The notes beneath the pieces were generated by a model that did not search any database, had not been told where the DNA came from, and saw nothing but the letters and a program-made list of their open reading frames with translations. From NCBI GenBank assembly GCA_900315795.1, contig ONAM01000001.1:1-64000 (forward strand): 64,000 nt of DNA, in the 5' to 3' direction. The DNA comes from Candidatus Avelusimicrobium caledoniensis. Lineage in GTDB: Bacteria; Elusimicrobiota; Elusimicrobia; Elusimicrobiales; Elusimicrobiaceae. Below, one piece after another: positions 51,231 to 60,485 of this stretch. The first letter of the stretch is position 1. Each line of letters begins with the position of its first letter. The position numbers and the translations under genes were made by a program.

Positions 51231-53300
51231 ATGCATAAATCAGCCGTTTTAATTAGTTTATTATTCCTTTTTGCGGGCACGTACGCGTCGGCGCAAGAGA
51301 AGACAACCGCCGATAAATTGCAAGAAGCGGCCGGGTTGTATTTTGCATACCAACCGGAAAAAGCACTAAACGCGTATGTGGATATTTCCAAAGAAACATC
51401 CGACCGGGAAGCTTTTTTAAATGCGGCATTTATCGCCATGGAGCAAAATAATTCCAAACTGGCCGTTGATATCGCTACCGCCGCTTACCGCGCTTATCCG
51501 CAAGACAGCGAGATTATCCAAACCGCCGCCGAAGCGTATTTGGCCGACGGACAATATGCCGCCGCGGAAATGCTACTTTCCCAACTGTCCGAAGAGCCCG
51601 GCCGCGCGGAATTATTACACATCAATTTGGCCCGGGCGCAAATCGGCATGGGCGAAAAAAAACTGGCTAAGAACAATTTAAAACTGGCTACGCGCGGCAA
51701 AGTACACACGGCCCTGTCCAACTATTTATTAGGGCTTTTATACGAAGAAGAAAACAATTACAAAAAAGCGGTCAAACATTTTAAAGTGGCCTCGGAGTAT
51801 GACCACCAATTTATTGAAGCCAAAATGCACTATGCAAACGCGTTGGAAAAAACGCGCGATTACAACGAGGCCTACCGCCAATACCGCATGATTTATACGT
51901 TAGAGAAAAAAAACGACACCGTGCGTAACGCCTTAGCGCGGTTACTACCCAAATTAACCCGTTCCGAAAAAGAACTCACTGCCGGAAAAACACGCAAAGA
52001 CCACACCTTAGTTAAAATGATGATTATTCCCGACGGCAAAAAATATCCGCAAGAAATTAAAGTTGGCTTAGGGATGAACCCCAACGGTCGTCCCCCCCAA
52101 CGCACTACTTTACAATTTGTGCCGTCGCATGTATTTGTTATCCAAGATGACAAAGGAAACGAAATTTTACGCGGTAACGCCAAAGAAAATTGGACGGCAC
52201 TACTGGAAAACGGAAAAACATATTTGCAATCACCCGCGGGCAAAAAAATTCCGTTTCACAAATCGGTAACGATTCGTCCCATTTCACACACCGCCGGAGA
52301 AGGACACACCATTTTAGTCAAACAACTGATGAGCGGCGCGGGCATGACGTGGGCCAGTTTGGACGATAAAGAGTACCGCGGTAAGTTGCAAATCGTGCAT
52401 AACACCCGCCTAAATACGCTTGTGCCTATCAATGTGCTGACGGTGGATGAGTATTTGCAAGGCGTTATTTCATCTGAAATGCCGGTGCAGTTTCCCATGG
52501 ATGCGCTCCGGGCGCAAGCGGTTTTGGCGCGCACGTATGCGCTGAAACATTTAGGTAAACACAAATCGTACGGTTATGATTTGTGTGACACGCAAAACTG
52601 CCAAGTTTACGGCGGCGTAAGCGCGGAAAGCGAACGCGCCAACGCGGCGGTAGAATCTACTATTGGTGAAGTGTTGCTATATAACGGCAAACCGATTGAG
52701 AGCGTATTTTCGGCTAACTGCGGCGGCATTACGCAAAGCTCTAAAGACGCGGGTTGGAGTGATACGCCGTATTTACACCCGGTGTCTGATTATAAAGATT
52801 TTGATTTTTCCACCTTACAGCCCTATCACTTTAAAAACTTGCTCCAATACTACCACGACGCATACAGCCGCTACGACAAAAACGTAAGTATGGCGGCGTT
52901 TCGGTGGGTGCGTGTGGTGGAAGAAAAGGAACTGCGCGAAGTGATTAAACGCCAGAAAAAAGACATCGGCGAGATTAAAGCCCTTATCCCGTTACGCCGC
53001 GGCAAATCGGGCTACGTAAGCCGCTTGCTCGTTAAAGGTACAAAGGGCAGCGTAACGCTTAATAAAGAAAATGTCATACGAAACAATTTAAGTTTGGGGA
53101 TGTTGCGCAGTAGTTATTTTATCGTAGAGCCCAATTACGAAAACCGCAAGTTAAAATATTTTGTATTTTACGGCGGCGGGTGGGGCCACGGCGTGGGCTT
53201 TGACCAAACAGGCGCGGCCGGACGCGCCGACGCGGGCCAAGATTACAAAACGATTCTGCAACACTACTTCCCTAAAGCAGAATTTACAGAAGGGAATTAG
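51231..53300 (+). CDS. Exported SpoIID/LytB-domain protein with TPR region, 689 aa
   Basis: Signal peptide MHKSAVLISLLFLFAGTYASA. Residues about 30-230 form TPR-like helical repeats (LGLLYEEENNYKKAVKHFKVASEY). The SpoIID domain occupies about 370-690, with VPINVLTVDEYLQGVISSEMP, FPMDALRAQAVLARTYAL, SANCGGITQSS and GGGWGHGVGFDQTGAAGRA. SpoIID proteins are lytic transglycosylases for peptide-stripped glycans; related proteins occur widely in non-sporulating bacteria, so no sporulation is implied. A -10-like TAAAAT is 9 nt before the ATG. Confidence 0.9.
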   Translation: MHKSAVLISLLFLFAGTYASAQEKTTADKLQEAAGLYFAYQPEKALNAYVDISKETSDREAFLNAAFIAMEQNNSKLAVDIATAAYRAYPQDSEIIQTAAEAYLADGQYAAAEMLLSQLSEEPGRAELLHINLARAQIGMGEKKLAKNNLKLATRGKVHTALSNYLLGLLYEEENNYKKAVKHFKVASEYDHQFIEAKMHYANALEKTRDYNEAYRQYRMIYTLEKKNDTVRNALARLLPKLTRSEKELTAGKTRKDHTLVKMMIIPDGKKYPQEIKVGLGMNPNGRPPQRTTLQFVPSHVFVIQDDKGNEILRGNAKENWTALLENGKTYLQSPAGKKIPFHKSVTIRPISHTAGEGHTILVKQLMSGAGMTWASLDDKEYRGKLQIVHNTRLNTLVPINVLTVDEYLQGVISSEMPVQFPMDALRAQAVLARTYALKHLGKHKSYGYDLCDTQNCQVYGGVSAESERANAAVESTIGEVLLYNGKPIESVFSANCGGITQSSKDAGWSDTPYLHPVSDYKDFDFSTLQPYHFKNLLQYYHDAYSRYDKNVSMAAFRWVRVVEEKELREVIKRQKKDIGEIKALIPLRRGKSGYVSRLLVKGTKGSVTLNKENVIRNNLSLGMLRSSYFIVEPNYENRKLKYFVFYGGGWGHGVGFDQTGAAGRADAGQDYKTILQHYFPKAEFTEGN

Positions 53301-53785
53301 TTTGAAAAGTTATAAAAGTACCACATCCCGTCAGAGCCGAGCGAAGTGTTTTTTGTAACCTGTTTGCATAGTTCATTGGCTTGTGAATTTTCTTTAATAG
53401 CATAGCAGACCCTACGTCCTGTATGCGCTGTATTATCCCACATAAAATACAATCGTAAACCTTGTACGTGCTCACTCCACAAAGCAACCCATACCGTACC
53501 TAATTCAGCCCTCCATTTATTTTCAGCGGTAAAGGTGCGCGAGTTTTGTTGATAAGTACCTGCAAAATCTACATCCAGTTCCGTCCAGTCGGTTGTATAA
53601 GTTCCGTTGGCTAGGTAGTAGCGTTCCTCGGCTTGTTTAATCGTTTGGCCTGCAGTGACGAGCTGCACAAGCCGGGTCTTGGCCACCGCAAATTTATACT
53701 GCGGCAACGCCACCGCGGCTAATATACCGATGATGAGCACAACGACAAGTAATTCAATGAGCGTAAATGCCTTATTGTTTTTCAT
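53297..53785 (-). CDS. Type IV pilin-like protein H (162 aa)
   Basis: Compact prepilin MKNNKA, then [17 protein letters not shown]; Ala before the cut. The mature part has KFAVAKTRLVQLVTAGQTIKQAEERYYLANGTYT and ends with RVCYAIKE...ELCKQ for a disulfide, then MWYFYNFSN. It has the A-type promoter. Its stop overlaps that of the convergent SpoIID-like gene by 4 nt. AAGGAG precedes the ATG. Confidence 0.9.
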   Translation of the reverse strand: MKNNKAFTLIELLVVVLIIGILAAVALPQYKFAVAKTRLVQLVTAGQTIKQAEERYYLANGTYTTDWTELDVDFAGTYQQNSRTFTAENKWRAELGTVWVALWSEHVQGLRLYFMWDNTAHTGRRVCYAIKENSQANELCKQVTKNTSLGSDGMWYFYNFSN

Positions 53786-53819
53786 ATTATTGCTCCTTAA
53801 TATTTTTTTACTGTTCCTT

Positions 53820-53848
53820 TATTATCGTTTTTTTTTTTTATTTGTCAA
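53820..53848 (-). promoter_or_regulatory. A-tract pilin promoter 2
   Basis: On the minus strand TTGACA (53848-53843), AAT, twelve A, CG, ATAATAAAG. The distance to ATAATA is again 17 nt although the tract is one base longer than at pilin E, because a C there is an A here. Confidence 0.75.
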
Positions 53849-53877
53849 CCCCCCTTGCCGGGGGCAGGTAACAAACA

Positions 53878-53907
53878 AACAGCCGCCCCGGAAACCTGAG
53901 CGGCTTG
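53878..53907 (-). terminator. Terminator of the 591-aa protein gene
   Basis: AGCCGC (53881-53886) with inner CC pairs with GCGGCT (53900-53905); on the minus strand GTTTGTTTGTT follows. Confidence 0.65.
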
Positions 53908-53926
53908 AGAAAAGACAATTTATATT

Positions 53927-55702
53927 TTATTTTCCCGTCAGTTGACGTTGGGCCACTTGGCGAGCTTCTTGCATTTGCTGTTGGCGTTGCTCGTCGGTCA
54001 AATTCGGGTTACTTAAAATAGCATCAATACGTGCGTTCATTTGATCCAATACGTTGCGCACGTGTTGTTCGGTATCGGCAATCATTTCCGGGGCGGCATC
54101 AGCCATACTTTGCCGCACGGCTTGGATGTATCGTTCTTCGTCCAGTTTTAGTTGTGCGCGGGTGGTGTCGTCGTTATTTTTGCGTAGGGCTTTTTCGGAA
54201 AGGGCCTCTTTTTCCTGTTTAGTTGTTTCCGGGTTTGCCCAAATCTCTGCCATTTCATCGGCGTAGCGTTGGTAAATATCTTGGAACACAGCCGACCCCT
54301 CATCGCCATACAAACGGTGAGCTTCCTTAAGTAACGCGTTGGAACGCTCCACAATATCTTGCTGACGGAGTTTCTGCTCTTGCTCAGACGCATGATACGG
54401 TAGTTGTAACTCGTCAGCGTTTTGTTGTTCCTCTTGGCGAGGTGCATTGACATACGGCGAGAGTGATTTTTTATTATCCGTCAAATATTTACGCATTTCA
54501 GCGTCACGCTTGCGTTGGAGAGCTAACGCTTTTTCAAAATACTCATCTTGCGTAAGTTCCTGTTGGGCAAGTGCCAGTTCCTGTGCGCGGTATTTATCCA
54601 TAATGGCTCCCAAAGCCGCGGCGGTTTTTTCATCGTACGATTTTTTATAATGCGCCAACAAATCGCCGTCGCGCTTGTTTAATTGATCTTGCATGCGTTT
54701 TTGCCCTTCGTTGGCACTTAAATCTTTGAGTTTATCGTTGTATTTTTTACTGATTTGGCGCGTTTTTTGTTGACGCTCTTGCGTGGATAAACCCTCTTGG
54801 TTTAGCACGTTCATAAGTTCCTGTTGGTAAGCGTCCATGATTTGTCCGGCCTGCTTGGCCGCACCCGCGCCAAAGGCACTTTGCATGCTTTTAACGATGT
54901 TATTTTTTTGATAGGAAATTTGTTTAGCCACTTGCGCAAACGGACCAGACTGGGCCGCAGACGCACTTTGCCCACCGGAAGAATTACGCGATAAATATTT
55001 TTCAATATTTGTATCTTTTTTACTCTTAGGCAGTAAGGCACGCAAAACGGCTTCTTCCACGCGGTCGGTTAAGCCGTCTAATGTTTTTTCCAATTTGGCC
55101 GCTTCATCTTTAGTCAGCGCGGCCATATACGGCGAGAATAACGCTTTGGATGTTTTATTTTGTTCCTGTTCGTTAGTTGAGCCGGACGCAAAATTCCCCC
55201 CCATTTGATACGCCCGTTGTGGCATAGTTGCGCCCGAAGTAGAGCCATAAGAACCGGACGGAGTAACCGCACGGCCTTCTTGTAAATTTTGCGCGGCTTG
55301 GTTATATAAAGACGGCTCGCGTTGCGTTGCATAAGTAGGAACTGGCGTCGTGGCAAGTTGTCCGGTGCGCGCCAAAGACGGACTTATGGAGATAGAGGGG
55401 CTCGTTTTTCTTTCTAACGGTGAAGAAACAACCGGTAGACCGGTGTTATTGGCCACCGTATCAGACGGCCGGGAAGAATCGGTCTCTGTACCCGTTGCAT
55501 CCTCCAGCCCTAAAAACTCTTGGGTTTTCAGTTGCTCTAAAGCCGGATTGGTAATCGGTTTAGCCGTTGTTCTGGTGCGGTGCGCGCCGGAGGGCAAAAA
55601 ACCCGCCGTATCTTGTTTGTCTTGTGTAGAAGAATAAAATACTACGGCCAGTAGGGCCGCCAGTACGAAAGTTAAGATAAAGAAAGATTTATTTTGGTTC
55701 AT
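53927..55702 (-). CDS. Membrane-anchored coiled-coil protein, 591 aa
   Basis: Not recognised. One N-terminal membrane helix (FFILTFVLAALLAVVFY) after a short cytoplasmic MNQNKS, then a Ser/Thr/Pro-rich linker (to about residue 180), then a long helical region of about 390 residues rich in Gln, Glu, Lys and Ala. It contains two similar stretches of YxEKTAAALG...QELALAQQELTQDEYFEKAL type. This suggests an extracytoplasmic coiled-coil. TATAAT at 55709-55714 lies 6 nt before ATG 55702, so that start is used rather than 55780. Confidence 0.75.
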   Translation of the reverse strand: MNQNKSFFILTFVLAALLAVVFYSSTQDKQDTAGFLPSGAHRTRTTAKPITNPALEQLKTQEFLGLEDATGTETDSSRPSDTVANNTGLPVVSSPLERKTSPSISISPSLARTGQLATTPVPTYATQREPSLYNQAAQNLQEGRAVTPSGSYGSTSGATMPQRAYQMGGNFASGSTNEQEQNKTSKALFSPYMAALTKDEAAKLEKTLDGLTDRVEEAVLRALLPKSKKDTNIEKYLSRNSSGGQSASAAQSGPFAQVAKQISYQKNNIVKSMQSAFGAGAAKQAGQIMDAYQQELMNVLNQEGLSTQERQQKTRQISKKYNDKLKDLSANEGQKRMQDQLNKRDGDLLAHYKKSYDEKTAAALGAIMDKYRAQELALAQQELTQDEYFEKALALQRKRDAEMRKYLTDNKKSLSPYVNAPRQEEQQNADELQLPYHASEQEQKLRQQDIVERSNALLKEAHRLYGDEGSAVFQDIYQRYADEMAEIWANPETTKQEKEALSEKALRKNNDDTTRAQLKLDEERYIQAVRQSMADAAPEMIADTEQHVRNVLDQMNARIDAILSNPNLTDEQRQQQMQEARQVAQRQLTGK

Positions 55703-55728
55703 ACTATTATTATAACTGAAATTGATAA

Positions 55729-55756
55729 AAAGAAAAGCCCCGCGTTGGCGGGGCTT
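55729..55756 (-). terminator. aspS terminator
   Basis: AAGCCCCGC (55735-55743) pairs with GCGGGGCTT (55748-55756) around GTTG; TTTTCTTTTT follows on the minus strand. It is also close above the promoter of the 591-aa protein gene. Confidence 0.85.
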
Positions 55757-55760
55757 ACTT

Positions 55761-57509
55761 TTACTCTTTTGTAATTTCAATGCCCAGCTCTTGTAACTGT
55801 TTATCGTCTACCTTATTGGGCGACTCAGTTAGCGGGCAGGCCGCTTGCGCCGTTTTGGGGAACGCAATAACTTCACGGATAGATTCTTCCCCGGCCAGTA
55901 GCGCGGTAATGCGGTCCAACCCCAGGCCGATACCTCCGTGTGGCGGTGCGCCGGCTTCCAGCGCATTTAAGAGCATACCAAAGCGGATAGCGGCGTCTTC
56001 TTTGGAGTGTTTCATCAAGGCCAAAATACGCTCTTGCACGTCGCGGCGGCAGTTACGCACCGAGCCGGACGCGAGCTCGTTTCCGTTAAGTACCAAGTCA
56101 AACTGGTACGAACGCACGGAGCCCGGGTCTTTTTCCAAATTAGGTAAATCTTCTTCTACCGCGGCCGTAAAAGGGTTGTGCGCCGCGTCCCAGCGGTCCT
56201 CTTCCGGGATATATTCTAACAACGGGAAGTTGGTGATCCACGCAAACGCCCAATCGGTTTTTTGCGGCAACTCTTTAACGAGCTCCTTGCGCAGAGCCCC
56301 CATAAAACTTTGGCACGTGCGTTTGTTTGCGTCGCTACCTACTAAGATAGCATCTCCGTCTTGCGCCCCTACCGCCTGTTTAAGTGCGCAGAGTTCTTCG
56401 GGCGTGAAAAATTTAGCAGCGGGGCCTTCGTATTTACCGTCTTTTACTTTCAGCCACACAAGGCCTTTCGCCCCGTTCTTTTTCGCCAGTTCGGTTAGTT
56501 TATCTAAATGACCGCGCGAATAAGCGGCTCCCTTTTCGCCTTTGAGTGCGTAGATAGCGCCTTTGGCGGCAAGTACGTCTTGGAACACTTTGAATCCGGT
56601 TTTGGCAAACAAGTCAGACACATTGACCAGTTGCAACTCGTAACGTAAATCGGGCTTGTCCGAGCCGTATTTATCCATGGCTTCGTCAAACGGAATTTTA
56701 ATAAACGGCGTTTGTAATTCTTTGCCCGCCGTCTTGAAAATTTCCTTCATGAGCCCTTCCACAATTTCGTGGATGTCGTTAATGGTTACAAACGACATTT
56801 CCATATCAATCTGCGTATGTTCGGGTTGGCGGTCGGCGCGCAAATCTTCATCGCGAAAACACCGTGCCAATTGGAAATAGCGGTCAATGCCGCTGGCCAT
56901 TAAGGTCTGTTTGAACATCTGCGGGCTTTGCGGCAAAGCGTAAAATTCGCCATGGTGTACGCGGGACGGCACGAGGTAATCGCGCGCGCCTTCGGGCGTG
57001 GAGCGGGTTAAAATAGGCGTTTCTACTTCCAAGAAACCTTGCGCGTCTAAATACCGCCGCGCGGCTTGTGCAATACGGTGGCGCAACAGCAAGTTGGAAA
57101 ACATCTTTGGGTTGCGCAAATCTAAATAGCGGTATTTTAAGCGGATTTCTTCAGCCACACCGCGTGAATTTTCCACATCAAAAGGCAAGGGGATGCACGT
57201 ATTTAATACTTTCAAATCTTCTACCAAAATTTCAATTTCGCCCGTTTTCATATTGGGGTTGACAGCCCCCTCAATGCGGCGTTTAACCGTACCCGTTACC
57301 TCAATAACATACTCGTTGCGTAGTCCATACGCCGTATCAAAAAACGGGCTGTTGGGCTCTACTACTAATTGGCATACCCCACTGCGGTCGCGCACGTTGA
57401 TAAAAAGAACGCCGCCGTGGTTGCGGTAGCTGTTCACCCAACCGCATAAGGTTTGTTTAGTGCCTAATAATTCAGCGGTAATATCGCCGCAGTAATTGGT
57501 TCGTTTCAT
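55761..57509 (-). CDS. aspS: Aspartyl-tRNA synthetase
   Basis: Class II synthetase of bacterial type, 582 aa, with N-terminal OB-fold (LCGWVNSYRNHGGVLFINVRDRSG in parts), motif 2 FRDEDLRADRQPEHTQID, a GAD insertion domain, and motif 3 GLGLDRITALL. It charges tRNA-Asp. asnS is present in the same window, so the indirect Asn route may not be needed. The ATG overlaps the hisS stop (ATGA). Confidence 0.97.
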   Translation of the reverse strand: MKRTNYCGDITAELLGTKQTLCGWVNSYRNHGGVLFINVRDRSGVCQLVVEPNSPFFDTAYGLRNEYVIEVTGTVKRRIEGAVNPNMKTGEIEILVEDLKVLNTCIPLPFDVENSRGVAEEIRLKYRYLDLRNPKMFSNLLLRHRIAQAARRYLDAQGFLEVETPILTRSTPEGARDYLVPSRVHHGEFYALPQSPQMFKQTLMASGIDRYFQLARCFRDEDLRADRQPEHTQIDMEMSFVTINDIHEIVEGLMKEIFKTAGKELQTPFIKIPFDEAMDKYGSDKPDLRYELQLVNVSDLFAKTGFKVFQDVLAAKGAIYALKGEKGAAYSRGHLDKLTELAKKNGAKGLVWLKVKDGKYEGPAAKFFTPEELCALKQAVGAQDGDAILVGSDANKRTCQSFMGALRKELVKELPQKTDWAFAWITNFPLLEYIPEEDRWDAAHNPFTAAVEEDLPNLEKDPGSVRSYQFDLVLNGNELASGSVRNCRRDVQERILALMKHSKEDAAIRFGMLLNALEAGAPPHGGIGLGLDRITALLAGEESIREVIAFPKTAQAACPLTESPNKVDDKQLQELGIEITKE

Positions 57510-58735
57510 AGGAATTTTTTTACCTCACTTACTAAAGCGTCAAAGGAAATTCTTTTTTGTTCTCCCGACTGTAAATTTTTTAAAGTTACTTCGCGCGCGG
57601 TTAGTTCGTCCGAGCCGATAATCACGGCATACGACGCGCCGCAACGGTCGGCTTGTTTCATTTGGCCTTTGATGTTTTTATCAAAGAGCCCGCCTTCCGT
57701 TTTAATACCCGCGGCGCGTAAGGTTTGCATTAAATTAAATGCGGCTTCGTTACACGTTTTGTCCATGGATACAAAATAGACACTTTTGGGCTTAACAAAT
57801 TCCACGTCGCCACGCGATAAGATGACGCGCTCTGCGCCCATGGCCCACCCGATAGCCGGCGTGGCCGGGCCGCCCATATTTTTCACAAGCGTATCGTATC
57901 TTCCCCCCGCCGCAATTGCGTTTTGGGAAGCATCGCCTGCTTGAAATTCAAACACGGTGCGGGAGTAATAATCAAGCCCGCGCACAAGCATGGGATCTAC
58001 TATAAAATTGATTTTGCCTTTTAACAAGCGTTGTACTTCGTCAAAATGCGCCTCACACTCAGGGCACAGTTGCATCGTCGGCACACGGCCCGCAAAACGG
58101 GCTCCGTCAATTTTGCAATCTAACACACGCAAGGGGTTTTTTTCCAAACGTGTTTGGCAATTTTCGCACAAGGTATCTTTCTCTTTAGATAAAAAATCAA
58201 TGAGTGCTTGGCGGTAAACGGGGCGGCATTTATCGCACCCTAAGCTATTGATTTTGACGGTATAATTTTTCGCGCCGAACTTGGCAACGATGTCTTTTAA
58301 CATCAAAATTACTTCGGCATCGGCCGCCGGAGCAGAATTGCCGATATATTCGGCACCGATTTGTTCAAACTCGCGGTAGCGGCCCGCTTGCGGGCGTTCG
58401 GCGCGGAACATATTGCCGATATAATAAAATTTTTGCACCGGGGCTTGTTGGACGAAATTATTTTCCAAATATGCACGCACCACGCCGGGGGTGCCCTCGG
58501 GGCGGATAGCCAGTTGGCGGTGTCCGGCATCTTCAAATGCGTACATTTCTTTTTGGACGATATCGGTCGTTTCCCCGGTAGATTTTACAAAAAGTTCTTT
58601 TTGTTCTACCGTCGGTAAGCGCAGTTCGCTAAACCCGTAAAGCGAAAACACTTCGCGGGCGCAAGTTTCTAACTGAGTAAAATTTTTTGCTTGGGGCTCA
58701 AAAATATCTCTAAACCCTCTAACTAATTTTGCCAT
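57506..58735 (-). CDS. hisS: Histidyl-tRNA synthetase
   Basis: Class II synthetase, 409 aa: RGFRDIFEPQ at the N-terminus, motif 2 MFRAERPQAGRYREFEQIG, the His-specific LVRGLDYYSRTVFEF, and AAGGRYDTLV. A four-Cys zinc-type pattern in the middle (LGCDKC...LCENC and ELCPECEAH) occurs in some bacterial HisRS. TAAAAT at 58743-58748 is 7 nt before the ATG, a further leaderless candidate. First gene of hisS-aspS. Confidence 0.96.
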   Translation of the reverse strand: MAKLVRGFRDIFEPQAKNFTQLETCAREVFSLYGFSELRLPTVEQKELFVKSTGETTDIVQKEMYAFEDAGHRQLAIRPEGTPGVVRAYLENNFVQQAPVQKFYYIGNMFRAERPQAGRYREFEQIGAEYIGNSAPAADAEVILMLKDIVAKFGAKNYTVKINSLGCDKCRPVYRQALIDFLSKEKDTLCENCQTRLEKNPLRVLDCKIDGARFAGRVPTMQLCPECEAHFDEVQRLLKGKINFIVDPMLVRGLDYYSRTVFEFQAGDASQNAIAAGGRYDTLVKNMGGPATPAIGWAMGAERVILSRGDVEFVKPKSVYFVSMDKTCNEAAFNLMQTLRAAGIKTEGGLFDKNIKGQMKQADRCGASYAVIIGSDELTAREVTLKNLQSGEQKRISFDALVSEVKKFL

Positions 58736-58782
58736 ATAAGATATTTTAGCATTTTATACGAGAACAAAAAATCATCCCATTA

Positions 58783-58806
58783 AAAAAGCCCCGCTTTCGC
58801 GGAGCT
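58783..58806 (-). terminator. Terminator-like hairpin, outer copy
   Basis: AGCCCCGC (58787-58794) against GCGGAGCT (58799-58806), T run on the minus strand. Identical to the hairpin behind the intact tRNA-Ala. Confidence 0.75.
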
Positions 58807-58815
58807 TTCTAATTT

Positions 58816-58879
58816 TGGACGTGATCGGGGACCCACCCGACGACCTCCTCGTTAGCTCACTTCGGAGCAAAACGCGCCC
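58816..58879 (-). pseudogene. Decayed tandem copy of tRNA-Ala
   Basis: This copy shares about 45 identical bases at its 3' side and downstream hairpin with the intact tRNA. It keeps part of the acceptor pairing and a D-arm-like GCTC/GAGC stem, but the anticodon stem-loop is missing and the T-loop reads GTGGGTC in place of TTCGATC. At about 64 nt it cannot decode and is best read as a tRNA relic. Confidence 0.7.
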
Positions 58880-58924
58880 CAGTTCACAACGAATCGGTCT
58901 TTCGGTTTATATCACATATAAAAT

Positions 58925-58951
58925 TATAAAGCCCCGCTTTCGCGGAGCTTT
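58925..58951 (-). terminator. tRNA-Ala terminator
   Basis: AAAGCCCCGC (58928-58937) with GCGGAGCTTT (58942-58951), followed on the minus strand by ATAATTT. Confidence 0.75.
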
Positions 58952-58958
58952 CTAATTT

Positions 58959-59031
58959 TGGACGTGATCGGGATCGAACCGACGACCTCCTCGTTGCGAA
59001 CGAGGCGCTCTCCCAGCTGAGCTACACGCCC
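58959..59031 (-). tRNA. tRNA-Ala (anticodon CGC)
   Basis: Read on the minus strand the 73 nt fold as a normal cloverleaf: acceptor GGGCGTG/CACGTCC (one G-U), D-arm GCTC/GAGC, anticodon arm CCTCG-TTCGCAA-CGAGG with anticodon CGC, T-arm GTCGG-TTCGATC-CCGAT, discriminator A. CCA is not encoded. TATAAT at 59064-59059 gives a leader of about 20 nt. Confidence 0.95.
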
Positions 59032-59077
59032 GTAAAACGGTTTCCTTACGACATATTTATTATAGCAAATATTTTTT

Positions 59078-59100
59078 GAAAACAAAAATTTTTTGTTTTC
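59078..59100. other. AT-rich perfect hairpin between tRNA-Ala and asnS
   Basis: GAAAACAAAAA faces TTTTTGTTTTC across one base. It lies close to the -35 side of the tRNA promoter and upstream of asnS. It may be a weak terminator or a protein-binding site; no function is shown. Confidence 0.4.
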
Positions 59101-59164
59101 GTTGCTCTTTCTCTCATTAAAAAGATAAAATAGAAATATATTATTTTTTATCAACGAGGTTTTT

Positions 59165-60463
59165 ATGTTAAACAAAATTCGCGTGAAAGACGTTGGCCAA
59201 TACGTCGGCCAAGAAATTACTTTGCACGGTTGGCTCTACAACAAACGCTCCAGCGGTAAACTCCATTTTTTGCAACTGCGCGACGGTAGCGGTATTATCC
59301 AATGCGTCATGTTTAAAGGCGAAGTGTCCCCCGAACAATTTGACTTGGGCGATAAAGTAACGCAAGAATCTTCCATTATCGTTACCGGAACGGTGCGCGA
59401 AGATAAACGCTCACCCTTGGGTTTTGAACTCGGCGTAAAAAATTTAGAAGTAGTCCAAATGGCAAAAGATTATCCGATTTCGCCCAAAGAACACGGGCCG
59501 GATTTCTTAATGCAAAACCGTCACTTGTGGTTGCGCTCGGCGAAACAAACCGCCATTTTGCGCGTGCGTGATGAAATCATTTTTGCTATCCGCGAATATC
59601 TGCACAAGAACGGGTTTATCTTGTCGGACTCCCCCATTTTAACCCCCGCCGCGTGCGAAGGCACCAGCACGTTATTTGAAACCGATTACTTCGGGCAAAA
59701 AGCGTTTTTGTCCCAAAGCGGTCAACTCTACGGCGAGGCCTCGGCGATGGCTCTTGGCAAAACGTATTGTTTCGGGCCGACGTTCCGCGCGGAAAAATCT
59801 AAAACGCGCCGCCACTTAACCGAATTTTGGATGGTGGAGCCGGAAGTTGCCTACAACGATTTAGACGATAACATGGACCTGGCCGAAGATTTTATTAAAT
59901 ACATCGTCGCACAGGTGTTAAAAAACCGCGCTGCAGATTTGAAATTATTGGAGCGCGATACGTCTAAATTACAAGCCACCGTGGAAAAGAAATTCCCGCG
60001 TATTGACTACACAGACGCTATTGAAATTTTGCATAAAAAAGGCAACGACACCCCGTGGGGCGGCGATATCGGCGGCGACGAAGAAACCCTACTGGGCGAA
60101 GATTACGACACGCCTATTATGATTCACCGCTATCCCACCGCTATCAAAGCGTTTTATATGAAACGCGACCCGAAAAACCCCAAAGTCGTTTTGGCAGTAG
60201 ACGTTATCGGGCCGGAAGGCGCCGGCGAAATTATCGGCGGTAGCGAAAGAGAGGCCGATTACGATGCGCTACTTGCCCGCATTAAAGAACAAGGGCTGGA
60301 CCCCGAAGGATATAGCTGGTATTTGGACTTACGTAAATACGGCAGTGTGCCGCATGCCGGGTTTGGTATGGGTATTGAACGCATGGTACGTTGGGTGTGC
60401 GGACTTCAACACGTGCGCGAAACGATCCCGTTTGCCCGTATGATGGATAAGATACACCCTTGA
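59165..60463 (+). CDS. asnS: Asparaginyl-tRNA synthetase
   Basis: Class II synthetase, 432 aa: OB-fold [26 protein letters not shown] (in parts), motif 2 [21 protein letters not shown], and motif 3 [27 protein letters not shown] is typical of AsnRS rather than AspRS. An ACGAGG ribosome site precedes the ATG. The terminator at 60486 closes the unit. Confidence 0.96.
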   Translation: MLNKIRVKDVGQYVGQEITLHGWLYNKRSSGKLHFLQLRDGSGIIQCVMFKGEVSPEQFDLGDKVTQESSIIVTGTVREDKRSPLGFELGVKNLEVVQMAKDYPISPKEHGPDFLMQNRHLWLRSAKQTAILRVRDEIIFAIREYLHKNGFILSDSPILTPAACEGTSTLFETDYFGQKAFLSQSGQLYGEASAMALGKTYCFGPTFRAEKSKTRRHLTEFWMVEPEVAYNDLDDNMDLAEDFIKYIVAQVLKNRAADLKLLERDTSKLQATVEKKFPRIDYTDAIEILHKKGNDTPWGGDIGGDEETLLGEDYDTPIMIHRYPTAIKAFYMKRDPKNPKVVLAVDVIGPEGAGEIIGGSEREADYDALLARIKEQGLDPEGYSWYLDLRKYGSVPHAGFGMGIERMVRWVCGLQHVRETIPFARMMDKIHP

Positions 60464-60485
60464 TTTAGAAGAAACGAAAAAAATG

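Noticed and set aside
51231..53300. SpoIID-like protein as evidence for sporulation
   Set aside because: SpoIID/LytB domains are widespread in non-sporulating bacteria, and no other sporulation gene is present.
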